From: Diabrotica undecimpunctata
Lineage: Eukaryota > Arthropoda > Insecta > Coleoptera > Chrysomelidae
Length of the DNA stretch: 64,000 nucleotides
Assembly: GCF_040954645.1 (NCBI RefSeq)
Contig: NC_092806.1
Coordinates: 130,216,151-130,280,150, forward strand
Reading direction: 5' to 3'
Numbering within the stretch: position 1 is the first letter of the stretch; every line of letters starts with the position of its first letter. Positions 1 through 10,693 of the stretch are shown one piece after another. A program made the translations under genes and the position numbers. The notes under the pieces were generated by a model. The model saw only the letters and a program-made list of their open reading frames with translations, had not been told where the DNA came from and ran no database searches.

Positions 1-1459
1 CCACATAGATAAGAAGTTATAAGCTTAAGAGGGATACGTCTGATTCCATAGTAATTTAATTTATGGAGCAAAATGTCGTGTGAAACGCAATCAAAAGCTT
101 TCGACAAATCGCAAAGAGAAATAACTATAAGATTGCCGCGTTCAAGCCCCTCAATCACCCCGCTCACAACATTAAATACCGCGTTGGTAGTAGAACGAGT
201 ACTTATGAATACATATTGTGAGTTGCTAAAGTAATTATTTGACTCAAAATAGAAATAAAACTGTTGTTTAATAACCTTTTAAATCACTTTCCCAAAAGTA
301 GAAACAATTTTTATGGGATTGTAATTATTGTCAGTTCTTGAGGAATCACCTTTTTTGTAGATTGATAGTACTTTTGAGTATTTTAGTACTCCTGGAAATA
401 CTCCAGTTGATAGAATTAAATTAATAAGATAAGTGAAAGGTGTTAAAACTATTTGGTAAGTTTCTTTTAAAATTTTGCTGCTATTAATTTCGTGACCGTC
501 CCTACAATTAGAATTACTAAGAGGCTTTATTATTTGAGAGACCTCTTCTTCCAGAACAGGACGAAAAAAAAGGACTTGCACGCAGAAGGATAATTTCTAT
601 ACTTAACGAAGGCATCGACGTTAATAGTAGGAAGAGATGTAATTATATTCACTGCAATTGTAGTAAAAAATTGATTCATTTCGTCTGGTGGTAGATCAGG
701 TTGTACCGAACTGGATCTTGTGTAGTTTCTTTCGAAATTTACTATTTTCCAGCAGTCTCTAGGTTTATTATTGGAATTAGTAATAAAATTACAGTAAGCT
801 GACTTTTTAAATTGCCGATTATATTCAACTTTTTGTTGTTTATATACTTTGAATAAATCGAGATCCCTAGTGGCATCTGCAATGTGTTTAATAAGAGAAA
901 GATTAGATGTGTAAGACCTTAATTCATTATTAAACCATTGCACAGGTGTTTTTTCAGCCATTTGTCCTACTTTTTTTAGTGGAAAATGCTTTAATATTAA
1001 ATTGTTATAAGTTTCGGTAAGGAAGACTGTTAAAAAATTAGGATCATTATTAATATCGTAGAAAAAGTCCATATTTGTACTAACTAGCGCAAGTTTAAGC
1101 TTCTGTAAACCAGAAGAAGTAATAAATCGTTGAAATGTTTGATTAGTGTCAACAGCCTTAAGCACAAAGTCAATAAATAAAAATTGAGCTCAATGGTCAG
1201 AAAAACAAGGTTCAAATACGCCCAGTCTGTAGATATTTTCAGAAAAATCTGTCATAATGTTGTCGATGCAACTACTGGACTGGGATGCGATTCTAATATA
1301 ATCGTTTATAGTTACTTTTAGACCAAAAGATGTTAATAGATTTTGAATATCAAAAAAAGGGTCATATTCAATTTTAAAATTTATATTAAAATCACCAAGT
1401 ATGATAAGTTTGTCTGCTTTACTAAGCAAGGATGTTATAACATTTTCAAAATTCACCAA
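1..1459 (-). mobile_element. Non-LTR retrotransposon fragment: endonuclease, linker and start of RT, cut by the left edge
   Basis: Read on the - strand, the element runs from an apurinic-like endonuclease end (1190-1459, GDFNIN and a terminal SDH motif) through a basic linker (530-1165) into reverse transcriptase (280-580). Near the left edge (about 60-110) the RT motif DLSKAFDCVSH can be read. Such elements copy their RNA into nicked chromosomal DNA by target-primed reverse transcription. Frames change between the three open stretches, so the copy is dead. The palm with the catalytic FADD/YADD lies off the left edge. The DLSKAFDCVSH style fits the CR1/Jockey group, but the clade is an inference. 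Confidence 0.75.
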
Positions 1460-1479
1460 TTCACCCTTTCATTGATCTC

Positions 1480-2100
1480 CATTGACATTCTCGTTAATCG
1501 GATAAGTTTTTCTGGCATACCAAACTCACGCAGTGATAGTACTGTTCTCTTGACACCGTCATATGCGGCCTTGAAGTCGACGAATAGGTGATATCAGATA
1601 GGTGTGACGATAGATGATGTGGGTTTCAATGTTAAATTCTAATGTTTTCTCGAGGATCTGTCTTATTGAATGAATCTGGTCAATTGTTGATTTTTCTGGA
1701 GTAAATCCGGCCTGGCATTTTCCAACAATGTCAACTGTGTAAACTTGTAGCCTTTCGTGGAAGATATTTGCTAGTATTTTGTAAGCAATTTTTAACAGGG
1801 TTATATCTCTGTAGTTGTCACACTGGAGCTGATCGCCTTTTTATGTAACGGGTATATTACACCTTGAGACCATTCACAGGGCTTGGTCTCATTTTGCCAG
1901 ACAAGAAGTAAAAGTTTTGGAATGCTTGTAGCAGGGCGTCGATACCATTCTTGTAGAGCTCACTACAAATTTGATCAGTTTCTGGTGCTTTAATATTTTT
2001 AAGCTTTTTAATGGCTTGGGCCTTCAGTGATAGGTGGTCGTTCATTTGCGTCGAATAGATTCCAATCATTTCGATCTGCTACGGTGTGATCTGCTTCTAC
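1480..2100 (-). mobile_element. Degenerate RTE/CR1-like RT fragment
   Basis: The - strand encodes a decayed finger/palm start: AIKKLKNIKAPETDQI at 1930-2010 resembles the usual 'LKNGKAPGxDGI' segment. About 200-300 bp further downstream on that strand are QAGFTPEKSTIDQIHSIRQI and YRDITLLKIAYKIL-like words (1620-1830). Stops and frameshifts separate the pieces. It lies beside the endonuclease end of the first element in the same orientation, but it repeats RT segments already present there, so it is a separate insertion. Confidence 0.6.
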
Positions 2101-2134
2101 CATATAATGGCCGTTAAATTTTGCGTCGAAAATT

Positions 2135-2640
2135 CAATCCATCAAGGTAAAGGAAATACTACGTTTAATAAATAAAGGCCGATAATGCTCTAAATAGCTC
2201 ACGTTAAATATAATTCTTATCGCTCTCTTTTGTAAACAGAAAATTGCCAAGGAGTCAACTAAATCAACCCAAACGATAGTGGCATAGCTAATATGTAAGT
2301 GACATAAATCCAAATCCGTTGTTTTTAATGTATTTATACTAGTAATTTAAGTTATTATTGAAAGGATAATACTGTTAATAAGTCTTATTGTTATTTTTAG
2401 TCTTAATTTGCTTCTTTTACCTACAAAACCTCTTATTTCCTCTCTAGCTGTAGTTGTTTTTTTGGATGGTTTGGTCTACATGTTGCGTAAAGGATAGTCC
2501 TTAATCCATTGTGAGTCCTAGGTTTTTTGCTTCTTTTTTCCTTTCGATATGATTGGTTTGCACTGTCAGCTATTTATCTGGGTTTTCCCTTCTCTTTTTG
2601 AGTATAACTGCTTGCGATTTTTCATCTTCCTATAGCCTTT
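2135..2640 (-). mobile_element. Non-LTR RT C-terminal fragment
   Basis: Going leftward on the - strand, KSQAVILKKRE (about 2600) is followed by KNLGLTMD and FTQHVDQTIQK (2440-2540), then SYATIVWVD and LQKRAIRII (2200-2300). This is the order of thumb and C-terminal words in CR1/Jockey-type RTs: SQAI, LGxxxD, YG..W, LQKRAIRII. Several stops interrupt it. No poly(A) tail or target duplication could be placed. Confidence 0.6.
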
Positions 2641-2672
2641 TACATTCTGTTGTAACAACTTAAAAATTCATT

Positions 2673-2674
<2 letters not shown>

Positions 2675-2757
<83 letters not shown>
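2675..2757. repeat. (AT)n microsatellite, 83 bp
   Basis: Pure alternating AT. The flanks show no inverted-repeat relation, unlike the tract at 3109-3264. Confidence 0.95.
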
Positions 2758-2760
<3 letters not shown>

Positions 2761-3091
2761 CCAAAATTTAATCTTTTACACATTTCGCATAGCCCAGAGG
2801 ACAGAAAACGATATTATTATATCGTTGTCGTTCACGGCCGCCTAAGCAGGTGGCGCCTCTGTACGCTAACCACTGCGATGTTGAAGCTTTTGGAGATGTT
2901 CGTTGAACTTTCCGAGTTTGAATGTGTATCAGCCCAAGTGTCTAATGAGGCTGGGATAGTCCGAAATGATTCATAACACTTTATTGATACCGAGTCGAGC
3001 ACGGGAAGTTTAATGAATTTGTCCTCCTAGGCCATACATTTGGCCATTTAATTCAACAAAGTGATAGCAGCTTTTGCTTTATACTATAAGA
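2758..3091. other. No gene recognised
   Basis: Unique-looking AT-rich sequence with one GC-richer patch (2821-2880). No splice-flanked coding segment is recognised. The missing first exon of the phosphatase gene, which should end ...DxD-G, was looked for here and not found. Confidence 0.5.
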
Positions 3092-3284
<193 letters not shown>

Positions 3285-3443
3285 ATCCTTTCTCCCAAAT
3301 TAATATGCTCCTTTTCTAACTTGGCTGCACCGTACTGAAGACGACCAATAGTCAGAAATACGTATATAAGTTGCCTTCCATCTTATACACATATTTTATT
3401 ATATTTTTTTTCCTTTGTTGCGAGGTATGCCGATATCTTTTAC

Positions 3444-3446
<3 letters not shown>

Positions 3447-3493
<47 letters not shown>
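3447..3493. repeat. (AT)n microsatellite, 47 bp
   Basis: Alternating TA lying 43 bp upstream of the acceptor of the first visible phosphatase exon, so it falls within the branch-point/polypyrimidine region. Confidence 0.95.
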
Positions 3494-3495
<2 letters not shown>

Positions 3496-3535
3496 CTCAA
3501 CTCTATTAAGATCTCTATTATTATATATTTTTTAG

Positions 3536-3834
3536 GTGTAATATGGGTGGGATATAAGCCGCTTCCAGGAACTGCCGAATGCGTACAGAGTCTTAGAAAA
3601 ATTGGCAAAACTGTCTCTTTTGTCACAAATAATGGTACGAGATCTACAGACACTATCTACAAACTTCTTCAAAACCACAAATTTAGTGTAGACTTAAAGG
3701 ATATTGTAAACCCCATTACAGCATATATAACTGTACTACATAAACTGGGGTTTGAGAAAACTGCGTTTGTGCTGGGTTCCAGTGAGTTACAAGAGGAGTT
3801 GAAAAATGCTGGATTTAAAGTTGCACCAAATCCG
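3536..3834 (+). CDS. HAD phosphatase (phosphoglycolate/4-nitrophenyl phosphatase family), exon 2
   Basis: First visible exon of a host gene. It follows a TTTTTTAG acceptor and ends at CCG|GTAAGC. The first two bases complete a split Gly codon giving (G)VIWVG, the residues right after the catalytic DxD of HAD motif I. That motif must lie on an upstream exon not seen here. The exon encodes about 99 residues, including SFVTNNGTRS, which is HAD motif II (Thr/Ser-Asn-Asn), and the start of the cap domain (VLGSSELQEEL). The family hydrolyses small phosphate esters such as glycerol-3-phosphate or 2-phosphoglycolate in the cytosol; the substrate of this member is not determined. Three more exons at 8236, 19687 and 27022 continue in phase. 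Together they give about 279 residues, near the usual 300-320, so only some 20-35 N-terminal residues are missing. Confidence 0.88.
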
Positions 3835-5100
3835 GTAAGCATTGTATAAAATTTCTTGGTTTAATTTGCACATTTGTAGTAAAATATTAAAAAAAAGAAA
3901 GAAAACAAAAAAACCTTTATGCACTGTCAGTTGGATCTTGGCAAACATGTCAACTCAATTTATTCAATTTTTTTTATTTAATTTATTGGATTTTGGAAAC
4001 TTGTTATATATTTATGAATTGTCTTTTGGAAAATCACTTAAAACTTCCCATAGTAGAAAATACAATTTTAAAAGTCATGTTGTTAATGACATGTTGGTAT
4101 TTTAACGAATTAAATTATTTGTGAGAATGATTGAATAAAAAAAAAAAAAAAATAAGAGTTTTTAAAAAACGTGAGATACGAGTTTTTGAACTTTATATTT
4201 TATTTTATTTCAGGACTTACAAGGTTTTGGTAGCATATGATCATCTCTCTTCCGCTTTTTTTTGGTTTTTTTGCATAAAACAAACAACATGACAGAAGAA
4301 AAATGTTTATTCCAGTAATATTTGACGCAAACATTACATACTGCATAAGTATTCTAATAAGAAATAAAACGAACATAAATATTTTCCATATTTTGGGAAA
4401 AGAAAATAAATGCTTAACGAATCATAAATCCCATGATAATCTGAGCTAATAACGGTCTTAAGGGACTACACGTGATTAAATTTGTTTTCTGTAATGGCAA
4501 ATCATCATTATATCTTTTTTGTGTGGTTCTTTAAACCTTTATAAACATAATGTAGTCGCACGTATCGAAAGGTCGCACGTGTGACTACATATGTTTATAC
4601 ATTTTACCTGCCACTGGGACACCACAACACTTGTTCGCCATTGCCACGTCATTTGGTTGCCACGTTGGTGAGCGCCTTGCCTAAGACGCATCTATACCTA
4701 CTGGAGAGTGGCGGTATAGTATGACTTAGCCCCCGGCGGTCCATGAACTAAATCCGGCACTGGTCAAGTCTTTAGAGTAACCTCAGAATTAATAGCCTTC
4801 AGATTTTTTTTACGCATGCATCTCCCACTTTTGTTCTGGGCGAATGAATGAATAATACTTAATTTCGGAATAGTCGTTAAAAAATATGCCATCAATTTAG
4901 TTAATTTTTTTTCAATGGTGGAGCGCACACTATCGTACTCCATTTGTGAGTTACCCTTAACTAAATATTTCTGTATAATTACCGTACCTTTTTTGATGCA
5001 GAAATATTTAAGACTTCAACATATAATTTCAAAACTAAATCAGTTTCATCTGAAATGGACAAATATGATACACTGTTTGGTGTATGGTTTATGGTGTTCT
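3835..5100. other. Intron sequence, no gene recognised
   Basis: 5' part of the phosphatase intron between exons 2 and 3. It contains a poly(A) run at 4137-4151 and AT-rich sequence. Short open frames (for example 3842-4105) have no recognisable domain and biased Phe/Leu/Lys composition. Confidence 0.5.
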
Positions 5101-6960
5101 GTCTGAATCTGTAAAGTAGGGAGGGCGAGTTAAGTTCCACAGCACTTAGGCCACAATTATTGTACCATTGTGCATCTTCTCAGGGAGCTGTCGTCCTTAG
5201 CTCATTGTTCATCCTACCATTTCTAGGAGGGTGGATAAGTCACCAGGGAACATCTCCCTTATGTGAGCAGGTGTGGTTCAGGACTCGACGAATGCGTACT
5301 CTCATAATAAAGATAACTACGGACATTCACATAGGACATGCTTTACAGATTCGTCTTCTCGTTCACACTCTCTGTATAGAGGTTTGTCTACTAGCCTTAG
5401 TAGACAAACTACTACTACTTAGTAAATAATAGCTCCGTAAGTTAGCATTTTCCTAATGACAGCAGTGTAGACCCAGGCGATCACTCTGGACGAAAGGCCC
5501 CAGGTGCGTTCGACCGTTCATCGACACTGCTCATAGGCAATATATGCTCTTTTAGTTCTACCATCTAAGTGTGAGTTCCATGTTAACTTCCTGTAAAGGG
5601 TAATACCAAGGTATTTCACCTCATAAGAAAAGTTTAGACTGTAGTTTAAAATGCTTGGAGTAGTAAGCCGTGATTAGAAGAAGGGCATCTCTGTCTTCTT
5701 AGGATCTATAGATAGTGAGTGTTCCTTACACCACGTTTTTATTAGTCGTAGAGCAACTTGTAATCTCTCACATAGTGTGTTCTCAAACTTAGCACTTTGC
5801 AGGGCAGTAATATCGTCTGCATAGGCTATTGTGTAGAACCCGTTTCTGCTGAGTTAGTCAACTAGAGTGTCTAGAACCATGTTCAAGAGGAGTGGTGATA
5901 GCACCCCTCCCTGTGGACACCTCTCGTAATCATGCCTCTAACAGAAACATTCGCTTACGGGGAACATTCCTGACATTTATCTGTTGGGTGATCGGTATCT
6001 GGTTGTATCAAACGCTCCCTCAATGTCTATGAATATACCTAGGGTGGATTCTTTATTATCCAGCGATAATAAAGATCTTTCAATTCTTCCCACTACTTGA
6101 GGCAGTGCAGAATCGGTAGATATTCCCGAAGTATATGCATGCCGATTTGAGTGAAGTGGGTTATGAACCACTTTGTACCTCTTGCATAGTGTTTCCATCG
6201 TTTAAAAAAAAACAATGTTGGGCTAATTGGTCGGAAATCCTTTGTAGTCCATCCTATCTGGTTTTAATATAAAGACCACACGTACCTCTCTTCACTTCCT
6301 AGAAATATATCTCAAAGCCAAATTGTGTGGCAGAAGGATATCCAGTTCCCACCGTAGTAGGGCTGGTGACTTCTTTTGATGATGGCCCATCTTACTTTTT
6401 CCTCAATAATCATTGTTCTGGAGAGATAAAAGTCGTGCAGTGAGGGTATGATTATTTTTTCTACCCAGTTTGGTGCTTTTGAGGCGCTAAAAACGGGGAA
6501 GTGTGTTTTCATCAGAATATTAGCACTTTCGCAATGGTTTTGCTTCCATCTTATTTCGTTATAATGCAGATATACCGATGTGGGTCCTTTGATAGCGTTT
6601 TTTGTAGCCTGGAAGCCTGCGGGAAATCTTCGATTTCCTCACAGAAGGTTCTCCACGCAGTTCTTTGTCTTTCTCTGCAGACTTTCTTAAAGTCTTTGAG
6701 ATTTGATTGATTGATTAGATCTCCTTTGAGTTTGGTGCATTTTGCTCTATTAAAAGCTGTTCTTGCTATCTTCATAAGGTGTTCCAGTTCAGTGCACCAC
6801 CAAAAATTGGTTTTGCGACATTCCTGGACCATCCTTATTGGACAGGATTTTTTATAAGCATAGCTGATTTTGTTTTGGATAGATACCGTATACAATAGTA
6901 GGTAGTCTGTTTTATATATTTCTGCTACATTTCTACGTTGATTTCTCGTGATTGGACAAA
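5100..6960 (-). mobile_element. R1/I-like non-LTR retrotransposon, 5'-truncated and decayed
   Basis: Read on the - strand from 6895 leftwards. A linker of about 114 codons (6551-6895) is followed by KVRWAI and FSASKAPNW (6312-6512). Next come the RT segments HAYTSGISTDSAL and FIDIEGAFD (5977-6198), CPQGGVLSPLL (about 5910), the catalytic YADDI (about 5810) and KYLGITL (about 5600). The C-terminal end shows ECERDESVKHVLCECP (about 5350), the C-terminal zinc-knuckle-like region of R1/I elements. The order matches one element with several frameshifts. It lies antisense in the phosphatase intron. The DIEGAFD form points to the R1/LOA/I side; the exact clade is inferred. Confidence 0.72.
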
Positions 6961-8235
6961 AGTGCCTGAATATTTCTCATTGTGTGCGTGGTGTTTTTCA
7001 TGTCACATAACTTTCCACTTTACTTAGTCCGCATGCTAAAGATGAAGCTGAATTAGTAGAATATTCCGTTTTTTGCTATTTTACCTTTTTTCTGGCTCTA
7101 TTTTCACTATATCGTTTTCAAACAGTATTTCTGTCTCCGAAAGCCACTAAATTATTTGGGCTTTTTTCGAAGAAGTTGCAAGCAATTTTTCAGATCTTCT
7201 TGAATGGGTGCATTTTCGTTCGTTGGGCACAAAATATTCCTCTGAAATATTAGCATTGATATATTCGTGAAATCATCAGTGTTAACTGACTGAAATGTTA
7301 ATAAATCACCACTCAAAAAATTCTCCGTACCGAGACGGAAAATAATAAGCTTTTTACAGAGTCAACGCTTCAAAAGAAAATTTTTAATTTGCTAAAGCTA
7401 ATATATATGTAATAATTTACAGCTATATCAAACTGTGCTTTTCAGTTATGTAACATTCGTTTATCCAGATAAAAATTCTTATTGTGATTGGGGAAAGCTC
7501 TTATTTTTCGTAATAAATATTTCTTAAATACAAGGAAGTAAAGATTTAAAGGCATTTCTTATCGAATAAAACATTTCGTGAATTTAGTAAAGGCTGCCCT
7601 AGCCATACCTACTTAAACAATAACATTCTCATTATAATCTCACTTGCTTAGTGGACCCAAGATATTTAAAATTTTCTTTAAAAAAAAAGTTAAAAAAAAA
7701 AGTCTTTTAATTTGTTAGTCCACAGCTGTCCAACTCCAGACCCGATGATATTTTTTGCGGCCCGTGGATGGATACTCTGCGTTTAGAAAATATAAGCCCA
7801 TGAATCTGGAATATATGTGAATCAATGTTATACAAAAATAAAAACAGGTAGAAAAATATCACTAGTTAAAGCATTTTTACTTTAACCGGCAACGCTGTAT
7901 GTAAACCGTCCCTCCCCTCTGACGCATCATTTCAAATTCCATAATTTTGTCTTAATAGTCTTTAAAAAAAAAACAGGTAAACAGATTTCCCATGATGTTA
8001 TTTGTCCCATGATGACATTATAATAATAAAAAAAGTTGATATATTTTTATTTATATATTTACCACCACCTCTATACCATCATATTTACAACGCCTCTCAG
8101 GGGGCATAAGGTGTCATCAGCTGAAAGAAGGAGATATTTACCACACATACGACATTTTTATTATCTATAGAAATAAAATTATTTTCATAAATAAACCTTA
8201 TATATAAATAACTTTAATATTTTTGTTACTTTTAG
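6961..8235. other. Intron sequence, no gene recognised
   Basis: AT-rich remainder of the phosphatase intron before exon 3. I see no transposase, RT or RNA signature in it. Confidence 0.5.
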
Positions 8236-8443
8236 CCACATCCTGTTGGTGAAAATATTTCCGAGGTTTCAAAACAGCTTGAAGATGATAAAGAAATAGG
8301 AGCAGTAATTATTGACTATGATATAAATTTAAGTATGATGAAGCTTCAAAAAGCACTAATGTACCTAAGAAGAAGCGACTGTTATTTTATTATCGGTGCT
8401 AGTGATAAATCAGTTCCTTTTCCTCAATATGGGTCATTATTAG
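8236..8443 (+). CDS. HAD phosphatase, exon 3 (cap domain)
   Basis: Bounded by TTACTTTTAG and TTAG|GTAAGAG. It enters in phase 0 and leaves in phase 1. It encodes about 69 residues starting PHPVGENISEVSKQ and containing IGAVIIDYDINLSMMKLQKA, which corresponds to the family's 'VGAVVVGFD...KLxxA' cap-domain segment, then FIIGASDKSVPFP in place of the usual FIATNxDxxxP. The frame is intact across the splice sites. The next exon is 11.2 kb away because of transposon insertions in the intron. Confidence 0.88.
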
Positions 8444-8539
8444 GTAAGAGATAAAAATTAAATTTATACTTCTATAAACTAGTTATACGTAGCCAAGTAC
8501 ATACATAAAACTGTAGTATCTATTATATACTGGTCATTT

Positions 8540-8713
8540 CCTTCTTCATGTGCCTTATCCTTTAGGGACCTTGGCCATCATTACAGCCCATTTTACTCGG
8601 TCTGCAGCAGTTCTGAAGAGTTCTATTATAGTTTTTCCACTCCATTGCTTCAAATTTTTCAATCAGGACGTGCGTCGTATTCCCGGTCCTCTTTTTCCTT
8701 CCACTTTCCCTTG
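8540..8713 (-). mobile_element. 3' tail of an RTE-like element (distal half, cut off by the mariner)
   Basis: On the - strand this encodes QGKWKEKEDREYDARP and a decayed NGVEKLxxNSSELLQTE. These correspond to the C-terminal tail 'QGKI-GKR..GRRR.SWL.NLR' followed by 'ELFRAA' found in the other RTE tails of this window. The upstream half of the same tail (TNMETLRKMKKKRRYS) lies at about 10700, on the other side of the mariner at 8716-10691. The TA at 8714-8715 and the TA at 10692-10693 are the duplicated target. Confidence 0.7.
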
Positions 8714-9123
8714 TAAAGAGTGATTCATTTAGAGGTACTTTTTTTTGTGGGGATTTGATGGGAGATCGTGCATGAATACTGTCAAACTGACATTTCGCTT
8801 TTGTTCAGTATTGTTTGACATTCCATGATGGAAAGACTTAGCCCGGCACAGCGTCTAGAAACTATTAAGTTGTATTTTGAAAGTGGGAGTTCTGTGAGGA
8901 ATGATTTTCGTGCGCTTAGAGCAATTTATGGTCCACATAATCGGCCTACCGAACATACAATTCGTTTTACGGTTAGTAAATTTGAAACCCAGTTTTCATT
9001 ATTGGATAACACGTCACCAAATAAACCACATTCAGTACGTACTGAAGAAAATATAGCGGCGGTAACGGATAGTGTACTCGAAAATAATGAAGAATCGATT
9101 CGTCGGCTTTCTCAACAGTTTGT

Positions 9124-9805
9124 GATGGGTAGCTCTTTCGGGGCAACAGACTCAGTAAAACACAGGTTTGAAATAAAAATAAATCTATTAAGTATATATA
9201 TACAATAAATAAAAACTAAAAAAAAGGAATTCTACGTTGTATACTTATAAAACAAAAATAAAATGAATTCTACGTTTCCGTCTGGGTCCCGCGATGAATG
9301 AATTCCCCGGCAAACGTCTATAAAAGAAAAGAAATTAATTAGTACTACTAATATACTCGCTTTCGCTTCAATTCAGCGAAAGCTCCGAATATGCTCGCAA
9401 ACAAAATATTTAGCTGTGCAGACCCACGGCAATGTTCAATACACAATGCCGACGGGTTCCGCTTGGCTAAGGACAGAGTATGATCCTCAATACGGAAATC
9501 TCTGTCCCGGTTGGTTCTGTGCAGATCCACGGTAATGCTCAATACGCAATACCGATGGGTTCCGCTTGGTTAGGGACAGAGTATGATCCTCAATACGGAA
9601 CTATCTCTGTCCAGAATGGCTCGCTGGTTCACTACACCGGCGAGTCAGGGAGCCTAGAGCGCTAGCTACAAGACTGTCTAATTCCGCTATTCACACGCCT
9701 TAAATAGCCGTTCTGATTCCCACTTCGCCATCACGTTGTAGAAGTGGATGCGCAAATATTGACACTCCCACGGTTCGAACTGTTAAACGATCAGAGCATC
9801 GTTAC
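9124..9805. mobile_element. Unclassified ~0.68-kb insertion inside the mariner transposase
   Basis: The boundaries are inferred from where mariner coding stops (after RRLSQQF) and resumes (ILRKDLSLK). The insert has an A/T-rich left part, a GC-richer centre with a two-copy tandem repeat and a right part without recognised coding. No terminal inverted repeat or target duplication was found. It could be a SINE, a solo LTR or a non-autonomous element. Confidence 0.55.
9415..9617. repeat. Two-copy tandem repeat, 103-bp period
   Basis: TGTGCAGAYCCACGGYAATG starts at 9415 and again at 9518. Both units continue through GGTTCCGCTTGG and CAGAGTATGATCCTCAATAC. The copies differ by a few substitutions. 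Confidence 0.85.
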
Positions 9806-10693
9806 AGCTTGTCATATGCAATAACTAGGAGTATTTTACGTAAGGATCTTAGTTTAAAAGCATTCAAATTTTATTTAGTGCAAGAGCTGAAGTCGACCGA
9901 CCTTCCGAGTCGTCACTGCTTCAGTCGATGTTCTCTTGATAAGCTTTCAGAAGATCCAGTGTTTTCGATAAAAATTTTGCTTTCAGATGAGGCCCATTTT
10001 TGGCTTAATGGGTACGTTAATAAACAAAATGCCCATATTTGAAGTGATGAACAACTAAAAGAGGTTTAAGAGTTGCCATTACACCTGAAAAAACAACTGT
10101 TTGGTGTGGTTTATGGGCTGGTGGAATCGTTGGTCCATATTTCTTTAAAACAGAGGCCGACCAGAATGTTACTGTGAATGGAGACCGGTATCGTGCCATG
10201 ATAACGGACTATCTGGTACCTGAAATTGAAGCTCGTGATCTCGGCGACATTTGGTTCCAATAAGATGGCGCCACTTGCCATGCAGCCCATGAAAGCATGG
10301 CTTTACTGCGGTGAACAAATTATTTCACGCTTTTAACCAGTGAATTGACCACCAAGATCCTGTGACATCTCACCTCTAGACTCGTTCTTTTGGGGCTACC
10401 TATAGTCCAAAATCTACATGAATAAACCAGATACGATTGAGGCATTGGAGGCCAACATTACTCGAGTCATTGGTGAAATACCAATCGAAATGCTGGAACG
10501 AGTCATGGAGAATTGGAACTTCAGAATGAACCAACTTAATCGTAGTCATGGCCAACATTTAAAGGAAATTATCTTTAAGAAGTAATTGTAAAGAATGATT
10601 CTTTTATATAATAATAAATATTTTTAAATAAATTTTTTTTTCTTATTGTTTTTTTCCTGTTAAAAAAAGTACCTCCAAATGAATCACCCTTTA

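Larger units (their letters stand above)
8825..10585 (+). pseudogene. Mariner-like transposase, interrupted by an insertion and decayed
   Basis: The N-terminal part (8825-9130) reads MMERLSPAQRLETIKLYFES and continues through RPTEHTIRFTVSKFE, the paired helix-turn-helix region. After the insertion, SILRKDLSLKAFK (about 9830) and LVQELKSTDLPSRH lead to the catalytic core: SDEAHFWLNGYVNKQN (first Asp), WFQ*DGATCH (second Asp, with a stop just before it at 10261) and PLDSFFWGYL (third Asp). The C-terminus ends NRSHGQHLKEIIFKK with stop at 10583-10585. The transposase would cut and paste the element at TA sites. The insertion, stops and at least one frameshift make it inactive. Confidence 0.85.
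8716..10691 (+). mobile_element. Mariner-like DNA transposon with terminal inverted repeats and TA target duplication
   Basis: The termini are inverted repeats: left AAGAGTGATTCATTTAGAGG, right (reversed) AAGGGTGATTCATTTGGAGG, each followed by TACTTTTTTT. TA flanks both ends (8714-8715 and 10692-10693). The element is 1976 bp. A normal mariner of this type is about 1.3 kb, and the excess is explained by an internal insertion at roughly 9124-9805. It sits inside an RTE tail, itself inside a phosphatase intron, so it is younger than the RTE copy. Confidence 0.88.

Noticed and set aside
2821..2880. Possible tRNA-derived SINE head on the - strand (CGCAGTGGTTAGCGTACAG resembles a D arm)
   Set aside because: No convincing B box or T arm follows, and no second copy is in the window; too weak to annotate.
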